This document shows, one piece after another, positions 42,388 to 51,504 of a stretch of DNA of 64,000 nucleotides. The notes under the pieces were generated by a model. It was not told where the DNA came from. It saw only the letters and a program-made list of their open reading frames with translations, and ran no database searches. Source of the stretch: an uncultured Sutterella sp. (GTDB taxonomy: Bacteria; Pseudomonadota; Gammaproteobacteria; Burkholderiales; Burkholderiaceae_F). Within the stretch, counting starts at the first letter, position 1; every line of letters starts with the position of its first letter. A program made the position numbers and the translations under genes. The DNA lies in NCBI GenBank assembly GCA_944392755.1, contig CALXXT010000070.1:26138-90137 (forward strand), in the 5' to 3' direction.

Positions 42388-42966
42388 GTGTTTCAAATCC
42401 GACTGCACGGCCGCGGCGGACAAGGCGTCGTCACGGCTGCGGAAATGCTTGCGCTCGCCGGCTTCAAGGAAGGCCACAACGCGCAGGCCTTTCCGAGCTT
42501 CGGCTCAGAGCGCACGGGAGCGCCCGTCGTCGCCTTCGCCCGACTTTCCCCCAACGAAATTCGCCTTCGCGAACCGATTCAGGAGCCCGACGTCGTTCTG
42601 ATTCAGGACCGCACGCTGCTCGACAGCGTCGACGTCTTCGCAGGGCTGCGCCCCGAGGGCTACGTTCTCATCAATTCGAGCCGCTCGCCTGAGGAGCTCG
42701 GCCTCGCCGAACTCGTCGAGCGCCTCCCCGCGGGACACGTGCGCACGCTTCCCGCGACGCGCTTCGCGCTCGAAAAAATCGGACGTCCGCTCCCCGGCGC
42801 CGCCATGCTTGCGGGCTTCGCCGCCCTCACCGGCATGCTTCGCCTCGAGAGCGTTCAAGCGGCCTACGCCGTGAAGTTCTCGGGCAAAGTGGCCGAAGCG
42901 AACGCCGACATCGCCCGTCTCGCATGGGACTACGTCAAGGCTCAATTAGGAGAGAACCATGCTTAA
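42388..42966 (+). CDS. 2-oxoacid:acceptor oxidoreductase, gamma subunit
   Basis: 192 aa with a GTG start. The protein begins with the gamma-domain signature FQIRLHGRGGQGVVTAAEML and keeps the AFPSFGSERTGAPV segment. In pyruvate, 2-oxoisovalerate and phenylglyoxylate oxidoreductases this subunit helps bind CoA and assemble the complex. The reaction is oxidative decarboxylation of a 2-oxo acid to acyl-CoA, reversible with reduced ferredoxin. It is the first gene of a four-gene operon; its stop overlaps the alpha-subunit start by 8 bp. Confidence 0.9.
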   Translation: MFQIRLHGRGGQGVVTAAEMLALAGFKEGHNAQAFPSFGSERTGAPVVAFARLSPNEIRLREPIQEPDVVLIQDRTLLDSVDVFAGLRPEGYVLINSSRSPEELGLAELVERLPAGHVRTLPATRFALEKIGRPLPGAAMLAGFAALTGMLRLESVQAAYAVKFSGKVAEANADIARLAWDYVKAQLGENHA

Positions 42967-44224
42967 GCAGCTCGAAGGCAGTCAGGGCGTCGCACAGGCC
43001 GTTGCGCTCTGCCGTCCGGACGTCGTCTGCGCCTACCCGATTTCGCCGCAGACCCACATCGTCGAAAATCTCGGCCTCCTTTGCCGCAAGGGCGTGCTTG
43101 AAACCTGCGAGTACATCAACGTTGAGAGCGAGTTCGCGGCCATGTCGGTGGCGATCGGCGCGGCCGCTGCGGGCGGGCGCGCCTACACGGCGACGGCCAG
43201 TCAGGGACTTCTCTACATGGTCGAGGCCGTCTACAACGCGTCGGGGCTCGGACTTCCGATCGTCATGACGGTCGCCAACCGCGCCATCGGCTCGCCCATC
43301 AACATCTGGAACGACCATTCCGATTCCATGAGTCAGCGCGACAGCGGCTGGATTCAGCTTTTCGCGGAAACGAACCAGGAAGCGTGCGACCTCCATATTC
43401 AGGCCTTCCGAATCGCCGAAGAGATGTCGCTGCCCGTCATGGTCTGCATGGACGGGTTCGTGCTCACGCACGCCTTCGAACGCATGGACATCCCCGAGCA
43501 GAGCGAGGTCGACGCCTACCTGCCGCCCTATGAGCCCCGTCAGGAGCTCGACCCCGACCATCCCTACTCGATCGGCGCCATGGTGGGACCCGAAGCCTTC
43601 ACCGAAGTGCGCTGGCTCGCGCACCGCCGCATGCTCGACGCAATTCCGGCGATTGAGGCCGCATCGCGTGAATTCGAAGCCCGTTTCGGCCGCGCTTCGG
43701 GTGGTCTCGTTTCCGAATACCGCATGGAGGATGCCGAAGTGGCCGTCCTCGCCATGGGATCGATGCTCGGCACGATCAAGGACACGGTCGACGAAATGCG
43801 GGAAAAGGGCGCGAAGATCGGCGTCGTCTCCCTCAAGTGCTACCGGCCCTTCCCGTACGAAGCCGTTCGACGCGCGCTTCAGCGCGCGCGCACCGTGCTG
43901 GTGATGGAACGCATGGTGAGCGTCGGCACGGGCGGCGCTCTTGAGCTCGACGTCATGAAGGCGCTGCGCGGACTGCCCATCGAAGAAAAGTCGGTCATCG
44001 CGGGATTGGGCGGACGCGCCGTCACGCGCGCGTCGCTCGCCGCGCTCTTCGAGAAGGCGCTCCGGGGCGAACTCGGAGACGAAACGCACTTCCTCGACCT
44101 GGATCGGGAGCTTGTCGAGAAGGAGCTTGAGCGCGAACGCTCCGGCCGGCACATCGGCCCGGTCGCCGAAGCTCTCAACCGCCACGTCGCCGAACGGCAT
44201 CTGGCGCGCGGAGAGGAGATTTGA
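42959..44224 (+). CDS. 2-oxoacid:acceptor oxidoreductase, alpha subunit
   Basis: 421 aa, somewhat longer than typical separate PorA proteins. The N-terminal domain has DVVCAYPISPQTHIVE and the 2-oxoacid-binding YINVESEFAAMSVAIGAAAAGGRAYTATAS region, and the second domain has VGTGGALELDV. AGGAGA lies before the ATG. There are no Fe-S cysteines, as expected. The set matches pyruvate synthase (PorCDAB) and also phenylglyoxylate dehydrogenase (Pad) of Azoarcus; substrate choice cannot be read from this sequence, with pyruvate most likely on metabolic grounds. Confidence 0.9.
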   Translation: MLKQLEGSQGVAQAVALCRPDVVCAYPISPQTHIVENLGLLCRKGVLETCEYINVESEFAAMSVAIGAAAAGGRAYTATASQGLLYMVEAVYNASGLGLPIVMTVANRAIGSPINIWNDHSDSMSQRDSGWIQLFAETNQEACDLHIQAFRIAEEMSLPVMVCMDGFVLTHAFERMDIPEQSEVDAYLPPYEPRQELDPDHPYSIGAMVGPEAFTEVRWLAHRRMLDAIPAIEAASREFEARFGRASGGLVSEYRMEDAEVAVLAMGSMLGTIKDTVDEMREKGAKIGVVSLKCYRPFPYEAVRRALQRARTVLVMERMVSVGTGGALELDVMKALRGLPIEEKSVIAGLGGRAVTRASLAALFEKALRGELGDETHFLDLDRELVEKELERERSGRHIGPVAEALNRHVAERHLARGEEI

Positions 44225-44226
44225 TC

Positions 44227-45294
44227 ATGACGGACAAAATCGTTCACTTCTATCAGACGGGCACCTTCACGGTCGGCAACCGCCTGCTCGATCCCTCGGA
44301 CCGGGCGATTCAGGCCGACATGAAGCGCGCCAATTCGCTCACTTCGGGCCACCGCGCATGCCAGGGCTGCGGCGAAGCGCTCGGCGCCCGCTATGCGGTC
44401 GACGCGGCCATCCGCGCTTCGGGCGGCCGGCTCGCGGCCGCGAACGCCACCGGTTGTCTTGAAGTCTTCTCGACCCCTTATCCTGAATCGAGCTGGCAGA
44501 TTCCCTGGATCCATTCGCTCTTCGGAAACACCGCCGCCGTCGCAACGGGCATGGCGGCCGTCTACCGCAACCGAGCGAAGAAGACAGGCAAGCCCATGAC
44601 CCGCGTCATCGCGATGGGCGGAGACGGCGGCACGACCGACATCGGCTTCGGGTGCCTCTCGGGGATGTTCGAGCGCAACGACGACGTTCTCTACATCTGC
44701 TACGACAACGAGGCCTACATGAATACGGGCGTGCAGCGCTCGTCGGCGACGCCGCCTGCGGCGCGCACGGCCACGACGCCCATCGCGGGAGAAGCGCCCG
44801 GCAATGTGTGGGGGCAGGGCAAGAACGTGCCCCTCATTGCGATGGCGCACGGCATTCCCTACGTCGCGACGGCGACGGTGGCGGATCTGCGCGACCTCGA
44901 GCGCAAGGTCGAACGGGCCATGCAGTTCCACGGCGCGCGGTACATCCACATTCTCGTGCCGTGCCCGCTCGGCTGGGGCGCCGCCTCGTCGCAGACGATC
45001 CGCTTGGCTCGGCTCGCCAAGGAAACGGGACTCTTCCCCGTCTTCGAAGCCGAATACGGCGAAGTGACGAACGTTCTCAAGATCCGCCGCCGCGAACCCG
45101 TCGAAGCGTACCTGAAGCTGCAGAAGCGCTTCGCGCACCTTTTCGGCAAGAAGGCCGACCCGGCGACGCTTGAGCGCATTCAGCGCCTCGCGGACCGCAA
45201 CATTGAAAAATTCGGCCTCCTCGACTCTGACGACGAGGGGCTCGAAGGCGTGCCCGTCCCCGAACAGGGCGAAGAGCGCGCGCACCAGATTTAA
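44227..45294 (+). CDS. 2-oxoacid:acceptor oxidoreductase, beta (TPP-binding) subunit
   Basis: 355 aa from the ATG at 44227, 2 bp after the alpha stop and preceded by GGAGAGGAG. It binds thiamine diphosphate: the motif is MGGDGGTTDIGFGCLSG ... YDNEAYMNTG. CQGCGE near residue 39 and NATGCLEV provide cysteines for a proximal 4Fe-4S cluster. A C-terminal extension of about 40 residues rich in Asp and Glu follows the core. It forms the catalytic core with the alpha and gamma subunits, passing electrons to the fourth gene product. Confidence 0.92.
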   Translation: MTDKIVHFYQTGTFTVGNRLLDPSDRAIQADMKRANSLTSGHRACQGCGEALGARYAVDAAIRASGGRLAAANATGCLEVFSTPYPESSWQIPWIHSLFGNTAAVATGMAAVYRNRAKKTGKPMTRVIAMGGDGGTTDIGFGCLSGMFERNDDVLYICYDNEAYMNTGVQRSSATPPAARTATTPIAGEAPGNVWGQGKNVPLIAMAHGIPYVATATVADLRDLERKVERAMQFHGARYIHILVPCPLGWGAASSQTIRLARLAKETGLFPVFEAEYGEVTNVLKIRRREPVEAYLKLQKRFAHLFGKKADPATLERIQRLADRNIEKFGLLDSDDEGLEGVPVPEQGEERAHQI

Positions 45295-45308
45295 GGAGAA
45301 GGCGAACC

Positions 45309-46934
45309 ATGACTCAGAAGCCTTTTGCCATTACGCTCGACGTGGGCACCTCGCTCGCCAACCGCACGGGGAGCTGGCGCACGATGCGGCCAGTCTATGC
45401 GGCGCATCTGCCGCCATGCCAGGCGAAGTGCCCGGCGGGAGAACAGTGCCAGGCGTGGCTCTTCCATGCGGAATCGGGCGACTATGAAGCCGCCTGGCTC
45501 AAGATCGCCGAGGACAACCCCCTGCCCGCCTGCATGGGGCGCGTCTGCTACCACACCTGCGAAGGCGCCTGCAACCGAGGCGAACTGGACGAATCCGTCG
45601 GCATCAACGCCGTCGAGCGCTTCCTCGGCGATCACGCGCTCGAAAAGGGCTGGGACTTCCCGAAGCCCGAACGGCGCTCGGGAAAGCGCGTCCTTGTCGT
45701 CGGCTCCGGTCCGGCCGGGCTCTCCTGCGCCTACCATCTGGCCCGCATGGGCCACGACGTCGAAGTCGTCGACGGCGCTTCGGCCGCGGGCGGGATGATG
45801 CGCTACGGCATTCCGAAGTACCGTCTGCCGCGCCGCGTTCTCGACGCCGAAATCGACCGCATTGCGCGGCTCGGCGTGAAGTTCCGCCTCGACCACGAAG
45901 TCAAGAACCTCGCCGAGGAAATGCAGGCCGGACGCTTCGACGCGGTCTTCCTCGGCGTGGGCGCCTCGCTCGCGCGGCGCACCTACATTCCGGCGGGCGA
46001 CGCCGCGCACATCCTCGACGCCGTTAGCGGGCTCCGCTCCATGGAAGGCGAATCGGCGCCGATGCTCGGCCGCCGAGTCGTCGTCTACGGCGGCGGCAAC
46101 ACCGCGATCGACGTCGCGCGCACCGCCAAGCGCCTCGGCGCCGAGCCTCTCGTCGTCTACCGCCGCACGCGCGAGCGCGCTCCGGCTCACGCCTTCGAAA
46201 TCGAAGAGGCCATTGAGGAAGGCGTTTCGATGAAGTGGCTCTCGACCATCGCCGAAGCCGAAGCGGGCGAGATCCGCATCGAAAAGATGCGGCTCGACGA
46301 AAACGGATCCCCGCAGCCGACGGGCGAATTCGAGACCATTCCGGCCGACAGCGTGGTTCTTGCGCTCGGTCAGGAAACGAACCTCGACTTCCTCTCGGGC
46401 ATCGAAGGCGTCAAGGTCGAGCGCGGCTCCGTCCTCGTCGACGCCAACATGATGACGGGCGCGAACGGGATCTTTGCCGGCGGCGACATGGTGCCCGGAG
46501 AGCGCAACGTCACGACCGCGATCGGCCACGGAAAGCGCGCCGCGCGCGCCATCGACGCCTATCTCGACGGCCGCGTCTACGAAGCCCCCGCGCCGCTCGC
46601 GCCCGCGCCCTTCGGCCGGCTCAACCCTTGGTACTACGCCGACGCGCCGAAGTCGATCCGACCGCAGCTCGACCTCGTGCGGCGGCAGACGACCTTCGAG
46701 GAGGTGCTTCAGGGCCTCAACGAGGAAACGGCGCTCTTTGAAGCCCGCCGCTGCCTCTCCTGCGGCAACTGCTTCGAATGCGACAACTGCTACGGCGTCT
46801 GTCCCGACAACGCGATCATCAAGCTCGGACCGGGCAAGAAGTTCGCCGTGAACTACGACTACTGCAAGGGCTGCGGCATCTGCGCCAACGAGTGCCCGTG
46901 CGGCGCGATCGAGATGGTGCCCGAAGACATCTGA
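45309..46934 (+). CDS. GltD-like NAD(P)H/FAD oxidoreductase fused to a 2x[4Fe-4S] ferredoxin (delta-type subunit)
   Basis: 541 aa. N-terminal cysteines in CQAKCPAGEQC and CMGRVCYHTCEGACNRG are the GltD-type Fe-S site. Then come FAD binding (VLVVGSGPAGLSCAYHLARMG) near residue 135 and NAD(P) binding (VVVYGGGNTAIDVARTAKRLG) near 258. The C-terminal ferredoxin, from about residue 475, has CLSCGNCFECDNCYGVCP, with extra cysteines, and CKGCGICANECPCG. The subunit would replace the free ferredoxin delta subunit and link 2-oxoacid oxidation to NAD(P), as PadH does in phenylglyoxylate dehydrogenase. AAGGAGAA precedes the ATG, 14 bp after the beta stop. Confidence 0.9.
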   Translation: MTQKPFAITLDVGTSLANRTGSWRTMRPVYAAHLPPCQAKCPAGEQCQAWLFHAESGDYEAAWLKIAEDNPLPACMGRVCYHTCEGACNRGELDESVGINAVERFLGDHALEKGWDFPKPERRSGKRVLVVGSGPAGLSCAYHLARMGHDVEVVDGASAAGGMMRYGIPKYRLPRRVLDAEIDRIARLGVKFRLDHEVKNLAEEMQAGRFDAVFLGVGASLARRTYIPAGDAAHILDAVSGLRSMEGESAPMLGRRVVVYGGGNTAIDVARTAKRLGAEPLVVYRRTRERAPAHAFEIEEAIEEGVSMKWLSTIAEAEAGEIRIEKMRLDENGSPQPTGEFETIPADSVVLALGQETNLDFLSGIEGVKVERGSVLVDANMMTGANGIFAGGDMVPGERNVTTAIGHGKRAARAIDAYLDGRVYEAPAPLAPAPFGRLNPWYYADAPKSIRPQLDLVRRQTTFEEVLQGLNEETALFEARRCLSCGNCFECDNCYGVCPDNAIIKLGPGKKFAVNYDYCKGCGICANECPCGAIEMVPEDI

Positions 46935-46989
46935 CGAGCGCGAACCTGCGCAAGGCCGGCCGCATGCCGTGCGCCCTTCACTGAAAGAC

Positions 46990-47026
46990 GAAGCTCGGAG
47001 GCCGAGAGGCTTTCGGGCTTCTTTTT
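46990..47026 (+). terminator. Possible terminator after the 2-oxoacid oxidoreductase operon
   Basis: GAAGC ... GCTTC closes a region with an inner CTCGG/CCGAG hairpin and is followed by TTTTTC. The pairing is imperfect. Confidence 0.45.
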
Positions 47027-47065
47027 CTTTCCCGCCGCCTTCTTTCCCCGGCCTTCGCCGAAGGC

Positions 47066-47071
47066 TAAGAT
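47066..47071 (+). promoter_or_regulatory. Candidate -10 element for the double-FMN flavoprotein
   Basis: TAAGAT, 37 bp before the ATG. It resembles the TAAAAT-GGACGG elements elsewhere but is weaker; no -35 is evident. Confidence 0.25.
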
Positions 47072-47107
47072 GAGCGGATCCGCCCATTGCGTCCAGGAGA
47101 TGCCTGC

Positions 47108-49240
47108 ATGCCGATCGATGCCCCCAAGACCTATCGTCCCGGAACTTACGAAGCCGAAGCCCAAGGACTTCTCGGCCCCGTGCGCGTTGCGCTCACGGTG
47201 GGCGAGAAGGGAGAGCTTGACCTGCGCGTCCTCTCCCACCGGGAAACGCCCGGCGTCGGCACCCGCGCCGTCGACGCCCTTCCCGCCGCAGTCCGCGCGG
47301 CGGGCTCGCTCGACGTCGACGCCGTTTCGGGCGCAACCGTCACGTCGCGGGCGATTCTCGACGCCGCACGCGAAGCGCTCCGCGCCGCTTCGGGCGCCGC
47401 CCAGGACGAAGGACGAACGGCGCTTCGAGCCGGCGTCTACCGGGGCCGCGCCTACGGCAGCAACGGCTGGATCGAGCTCGAAGTGAAGGTCGACGAAAGC
47501 ACGATTCTCGACGTGCGCGTCGTCGAATCGCATGAAACGCCCCTGATGGGCACGACCGCCATCGAGCGGATCACGCACCGCATCGTGGAGGATCAGACGC
47601 TTGCCGTCGACGCCGTCTCGGGCGCAACCGTCACGTCGCAGGCCGTCCTCGAAGCGGCGCGGCAGGCGCTTGCCGAAGCCGGAGCCCGGCCCAAGGACTT
47701 CACCCGAAAAGTTTTGCGGGGAGCGCCGCCCGCCCCATGCCGGCGAGAAGCTTTCGATCTCGTCATTGTGGGTTCCGGCGCAGCAGGTCTCGCCGCGGCC
47801 GTGACGGCAGCCGAAGCGGATCCGAAGCTCAGCATTCTTGTTCTCGAGAAAATGCCCGTGATCGGCGGCAACTCGCTTCGATGCGCCTCAGGCTGCAACG
47901 CGGCCGATCCCGAAGCGCAGGCTTCGATTCCCATGACGGAGACGCTCGCGGCGGCAGTCGAACGGGCTCTCGCGGTCGAACCTGCCGATCCGTCGGAAGC
48001 CGAGCTTCTCGCCGACTGCCGCTCCGCTTGGGAGCGCTACCGCGCGAGCGGCTCGCGTTCGCTCTTCGACTGTCCCGAATGGCATGCGGTGCAGACCCAT
48101 TGGGGCGGCGACCGCAAGGGCGACGTCGCGCTTATCCGCACCTTCGCCGATCATGCGCTCGAAGCGCTGCGATGGCTTGAATCCGAGGGCGCGCCGTTCC
48201 TCCCCACCGCGAGTCAGGGCGCCGGCGCGCTTTGGCAGCGGACGCATCAGATCGCCGCGCCGGCGGGCACCGGAATCATTCTTCCCCTTCTCGATCGCGC
48301 CCGCGCGCTTGGAATCGACCTGCGAACCGAGGTGCGCGCCGAGATGCTCGTGCAGGATCCCGTCACCCGGCGCATCACGGGACTGGAAGCCATGGCGGCC
48401 GACGGAAGTCCGTTTCTTTTCGAAAGCCGGCTCGGCGTCATTCTCGCCTCAGGCGGCTACAGTCAAAATCGAGCGATGCGTGCGGCCTCTTCGCCCGCCC
48501 TCACGGCAGACATGGTTTCGACCAATCAGCCGGGCGCGACCGGCGACGGAATTCTTCTCGCCGAGGCCGTCGGCGCCGCGGTCACCGGCATGGAGTACGT
48601 TCAGGTCTATCCGCTTGCCGCGCCGGGATCCGGCGCCATTCAGGGCCGCGCCCGCCGCATGTCGGGACTTGACGACGTGATCGACGTGAACTGCAGGGGC
48701 GAACGCTTCGTCAACGAAGACGCCCGTCGAGACGATTTCGTCGCGGCCATCCTCCGGCAGCCGGGCAGCATGTGCTGGGATGTGAACGACAGTTCGATCG
48801 TGGAGCCCGTGAACGGCTCAGGCGAAGACATTGAAACGCTCGTTCAACTCGGGCGCATCCGCCGCGCCGATACGCTCGCCGAGCTTGCCCGAAAGATCGG
48901 CGTGCCCGCCGATGCCCTCGAGCGCACCGTCGCCGAATTCAACCGCATGGTCAAAGCCGGACGGGACCCCGTTTTCGGCCGACAGCTCTTCGACCGTCCG
49001 ATCGAAAAGCCGCCCTTCTATGCAGTGGCCCGCGCACCCTCGATCCATCACACGATGGGCGGACTCAAGATCAACCCGAGGGCCGAGGTGCTCGACGGCG
49101 AGGGCCGCCCGATCCCCGGCCTCTTCGCCGCGGGCGAAGTCGCCGGCGGCATTCACGGCTCGAACCGTCTCGGCGGAAACGCCATCACGGACTGCCTCGT
49201 CTTCGGACGAATCGCCGCTCGAACGGCAATGGCAGGGTAA
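47108..49240 (+). CDS. Fumarate reductase-like flavoprotein with two FMN-binding domains
   Basis: 710 aa from the ATG at 47108 (AGGAGA 7-8 bp upstream). Two FMN_bind domains, residues about 10-95 and 110-195, each end in DAVSGATVTS (starting at Asp71 and Asp168), the motif that ApbE flavinylates covalently. From about residue 215 a flavocytochrome-c-type FAD domain begins (FDLVIVGSGAAGLAAAV), with the capping domain and the substrate segment SIHHTMGGLKINP, ending in GGIHGSNRLGGNAITDCLVFGRIA. Family members reduce fumarate, urocanate or related enoates. No signal peptide or haem motif is seen, so it is probably cytoplasmic with an NADH- or flavin-linked donor. The true acceptor is unknown. Confidence 0.9.
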   Translation: MPIDAPKTYRPGTYEAEAQGLLGPVRVALTVGEKGELDLRVLSHRETPGVGTRAVDALPAAVRAAGSLDVDAVSGATVTSRAILDAAREALRAASGAAQDEGRTALRAGVYRGRAYGSNGWIELEVKVDESTILDVRVVESHETPLMGTTAIERITHRIVEDQTLAVDAVSGATVTSQAVLEAARQALAEAGARPKDFTRKVLRGAPPAPCRREAFDLVIVGSGAAGLAAAVTAAEADPKLSILVLEKMPVIGGNSLRCASGCNAADPEAQASIPMTETLAAAVERALAVEPADPSEAELLADCRSAWERYRASGSRSLFDCPEWHAVQTHWGGDRKGDVALIRTFADHALEALRWLESEGAPFLPTASQGAGALWQRTHQIAAPAGTGIILPLLDRARALGIDLRTEVRAEMLVQDPVTRRITGLEAMAADGSPFLFESRLGVILASGGYSQNRAMRAASSPALTADMVSTNQPGATGDGILLAEAVGAAVTGMEYVQVYPLAAPGSGAIQGRARRMSGLDDVIDVNCRGERFVNEDARRDDFVAAILRQPGSMCWDVNDSSIVEPVNGSGEDIETLVQLGRIRRADTLAELARKIGVPADALERTVAEFNRMVKAGRDPVFGRQLFDRPIEKPPFYAVARAPSIHHTMGGLKINPRAEVLDGEGRPIPGLFAAGEVAGGIHGSNRLGGNAITDCLVFGRIAARTAMAG

Positions 49241-49243
49241 GGA

Positions 49244-49268
49244 AAGGGCGTCCGCCTCGGACGCCCTT
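49244..49268. terminator. Convergent-gene hairpin after the flavoprotein
   Basis: AAGGGCGTCCG, CCT and CGGACGCCCTT form a perfect 11-bp stem between two convergent stops. There is no strong T run on the plus side, and TTTCC on the minus side. Confidence 0.65.
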
Positions 49269-49279
49269 CGCCTTAGCCG

Positions 49280-50809
49280 TCAGCTTGAGGCCGGCGTGAT
49301 CTTCACGCTCGCAATGCGGTTTCGCACGACTGCCGCCGCTTCAAACCGCCAGCCCGAGACCACGATCGATTCGCCCGCTTCGGGAAGTCGACCGAAGCGC
49401 TCGAGCAGAAGACCGGCGACCGTCACGTAGTCGGCATCCTCCTCCATGAGGCCGTCGATGCCGAGCGTCTGCTCGATCAGCATGAGGTCGGCGGTGCCGT
49501 CGGCGAGCCACCCGCCCTCGATCTTCTTCACCATGTCGCGGTCGCCTTCATCGGGAAAATCACCCGCAATCGCCTCAAGAATGTCATGCGAGGTGGCCAG
49601 TCCTTGAACAACGCCGAATTCATCGGCGACGATCACAACGGAGGCGCGCGTGCGCTTGACGTCCCGCACCAGGCGGATGACGCTGATCGTCTCGGGCACG
49701 GTCAGCGGCTGACGAGCGGCGGCAAGCCGTCGAATCGATTCGACGTCCTTCGGGCCGTTGATCAGCTCCTTCGCCTTCACGAGCCCCACCATGTGATCGA
49801 GCGAACCGTCGCAGACGGGGAAAATGCTGTGCGAAAGGGAACGCGCGTCGGAAATAATCTCATCGATCGGCTTTCTCAGATTCAGCCAGCCGATCTCGGA
49901 GCGCGGCGTCATGACCGTGCGGATCGAACGTTCGGCGAGCGTCAGCACGCCTTCGACCATGCGCTGCTCGTCAAGCGAGAAGACTTCCGACTGGGGCGCA
50001 AGCGCCTCCGCCTCCGTGCGCGGTTCCGAACGCTGCGGACTCATGAGCTTCACGATCGCGAGCGTCGTCCGCGCGCGGAAGGGCATCTTTGCCAAGCGCT
50101 GATTCGTGCGGCGGCTTGCCGTCTGGTTGAAGGCCTCGATCAGAACGGAGAAAGCGATGGCCGCGTAGAGGTATCCCTTCGGAATATGCAGGCCGAATCC
50201 CTCGGCGACGAGGCTGAATCCGATCATGAGCAGGAATGCTAGGCAAAGCACGATCACCGTCGGGTGACGGTTGACGAAGCTCGTGAGGGGACGGCTCGCC
50301 GCCATCATCACGATCATGGCGACGACGACCGCGGCCATCATGACGGCAAGCTCGTCAACCATGCCGACCGCCGTAATGATCGAGTCGATCGAGAAGACGG
50401 CGTCGACGAGCAGAATCTGCGTGATGACAACCCAGAAGCCCGCGGACGTGCGCTTTTCGACCTCCGCGGCAGAGTGAGACTCGAGCCGCTCGTGAAGCTC
50501 GAGCGTCGCCTTGAAGATCAGAAAGAGGCCGCCCGCAATGAGAATGAGATCCCGCGCGGAGATCGGGCGCCCGAGAACTTCAAAGAGTGGCGTCGTGAGC
50601 GAAATGAGCCACGACATGATGCTCAAAAGCCCGAGACGCATCAAAAGCGCAAGACCGAGGCCCGTGTAGAGCGCGCGGTCCTGCTGGGCGGGTGGAAGTT
50701 TTTTCGCCAGGATGGCGATGAAGACGAGATTGTCGATTCCCAGAACGATTTCGAGAACGACGAGCGTAAGAAGACCGGCCCATATCGCCGGATCAAGCAG
50801 GATGTCCAT
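49280..50809 (-). CDS. TerC-family membrane protein with CBS and CorC/HlyC domains (YegH/YoaE type)
   Basis: 509 aa from the ATG at 50809, similar in length to E. coli YegH and YoaE; the longer open frame upstream lacks family sequence. About seven helices form the TerC domain ([20 protein letters not shown] and [17 protein letters not shown] with the paired acidic residues). Two CBS domains follow ([13 protein letters not shown] onward), then a CorC_HlyC domain ([25 protein letters not shown]). Members are linked to metal-ion homeostasis, recently Mn2+ export for TerC, but this class is not biochemically defined. No clear ribosome site is visible. Confidence 0.87.
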   Translation of the reverse strand: MDILLDPAIWAGLLTLVVLEIVLGIDNLVFIAILAKKLPPAQQDRALYTGLGLALLMRLGLLSIMSWLISLTTPLFEVLGRPISARDLILIAGGLFLIFKATLELHERLESHSAAEVEKRTSAGFWVVITQILLVDAVFSIDSIITAVGMVDELAVMMAAVVVAMIVMMAASRPLTSFVNRHPTVIVLCLAFLLMIGFSLVAEGFGLHIPKGYLYAAIAFSVLIEAFNQTASRRTNQRLAKMPFRARTTLAIVKLMSPQRSEPRTEAEALAPQSEVFSLDEQRMVEGVLTLAERSIRTVMTPRSEIGWLNLRKPIDEIISDARSLSHSIFPVCDGSLDHMVGLVKAKELINGPKDVESIRRLAAARQPLTVPETISVIRLVRDVKRTRASVVIVADEFGVVQGLATSHDILEAIAGDFPDEGDRDMVKKIEGGWLADGTADLMLIEQTLGIDGLMEEDADYVTVAGLLLERFGRLPEAGESIVVSGWRFEAAAVVRNRIASVKITPASS

Positions 50810-50955
50810 CAGGGAGGGAAAGGAGAGTGCGCTCGGTCCGGAGCGCTTCGGTGCGCCGCACGAGACGCGCGGCACGCATGCATGCGGAATTTTCCGCGTT
50901 CGAACGTTAGCAGATGTCGCGCCGCGCGTGAGAAAATGTGCTCCCGAAAAATTGT

Positions 50956-50960
50956 GAGGA
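50956..50960 (+). promoter_or_regulatory. Ribosome binding site supporting the TTG start of the PIN gene
   Basis: GAGGA, 6 bp before TTG at 50967. Confidence 0.55.
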
Positions 50961-50966
50961 TTTCTT

Positions 50967-51467
50967 TTGACGACCGACCGTCCTTGCGCCCAGCCCCCCG
51001 AGAGCCCCGTTCCAACCCGCCGCATGGTCTTCGACACGAACGTCGTGCTGGACATGCTCCATTTCGGCAACCCGGCGGGACTCCGTCTTCTTGACGCCGT
51101 CCGGCGAGGCGAAATCGTCTCGATCGTCTCCCGCGCGTCTCTTGCCGAAGCCGCCGTCGTGCTTTCCCGCCCCGCCTTCGGCTTGTCTCCCGAATCAGCC
51201 GGAGCGCTTGCGCAGGAGTGGGCCTCCCTTTCGCGCCTCATTCCCGAAGACCGAATCGACGCCGCGCGCAGCGCTTCGCCCGGCCTGCGGTGCCGCGACC
51301 CGGAGGACGAGAAATTCCTTCATCTCTCGATCGCCGGACAGGCCGAGGCGCTCGTCACCCGAGACAAGGTGCTTTTGAAGGCCGCGCGCAAGCTCCGGCG
51401 CTTCGGAATTGAACCCGCCACGCCCGAAAGCTGGCTTCTCTCGCACGATTCCCAAAAAAAGTCTTGA
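50967..51467 (+). CDS. PIN-domain protein (PF13470-like, solitary toxin-type)
   Basis: 166 aa with a probable TTG start; an ATG at 51024 (MVFDTNV) is the alternative and would begin right at the domain. The PIN nuclease fold is visible: [11 protein letters not shown] with the first acidic residue, [27 protein letters not shown] and [11 protein letters not shown] with the remaining acidic ones. PIN toxins cleave RNA and normally pair with an antitoxin; none is encoded next to this gene, and solitary members of this family are frequent in betaproteobacteria. It lies between a divergent TerC gene and the alanine symporter promoter. Confidence 0.82.
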   Translation: MTTDRPCAQPPESPVPTRRMVFDTNVVLDMLHFGNPAGLRLLDAVRRGEIVSIVSRASLAEAAVVLSRPAFGLSPESAGALAQEWASLSRLIPEDRIDAARSASPGLRCRDPEDEKFLHLSIAGQAEALVTRDKVLLKAARKLRRFGIEPATPESWLLSHDSQKKS

Positions 51468-51502
51468 CATTTTTGTGACAAGATCTTCTAAAAAATTACA
51501 AT
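51464..51502 (+). promoter_or_regulatory. Probable promoter of the sodium:alanine symporter gene
   Basis: A perfect TTGACA (51464-51469) overlaps the end of the PIN gene, with TCTAAA 17 bp downstream. A second reading pairs TTGTGA (51473-51478) with TACAAT (51497-51502) at 18 bp. It is the most AT-rich stretch near the gene. Confidence 0.6.
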
Positions 51503-51504
51503 GA

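Noticed and set aside
50810-51241. Longer TerC-family start at 51241
   Set aside because: The added 144 residues run antisense through the PIN gene and lack hydrophobic or family features.
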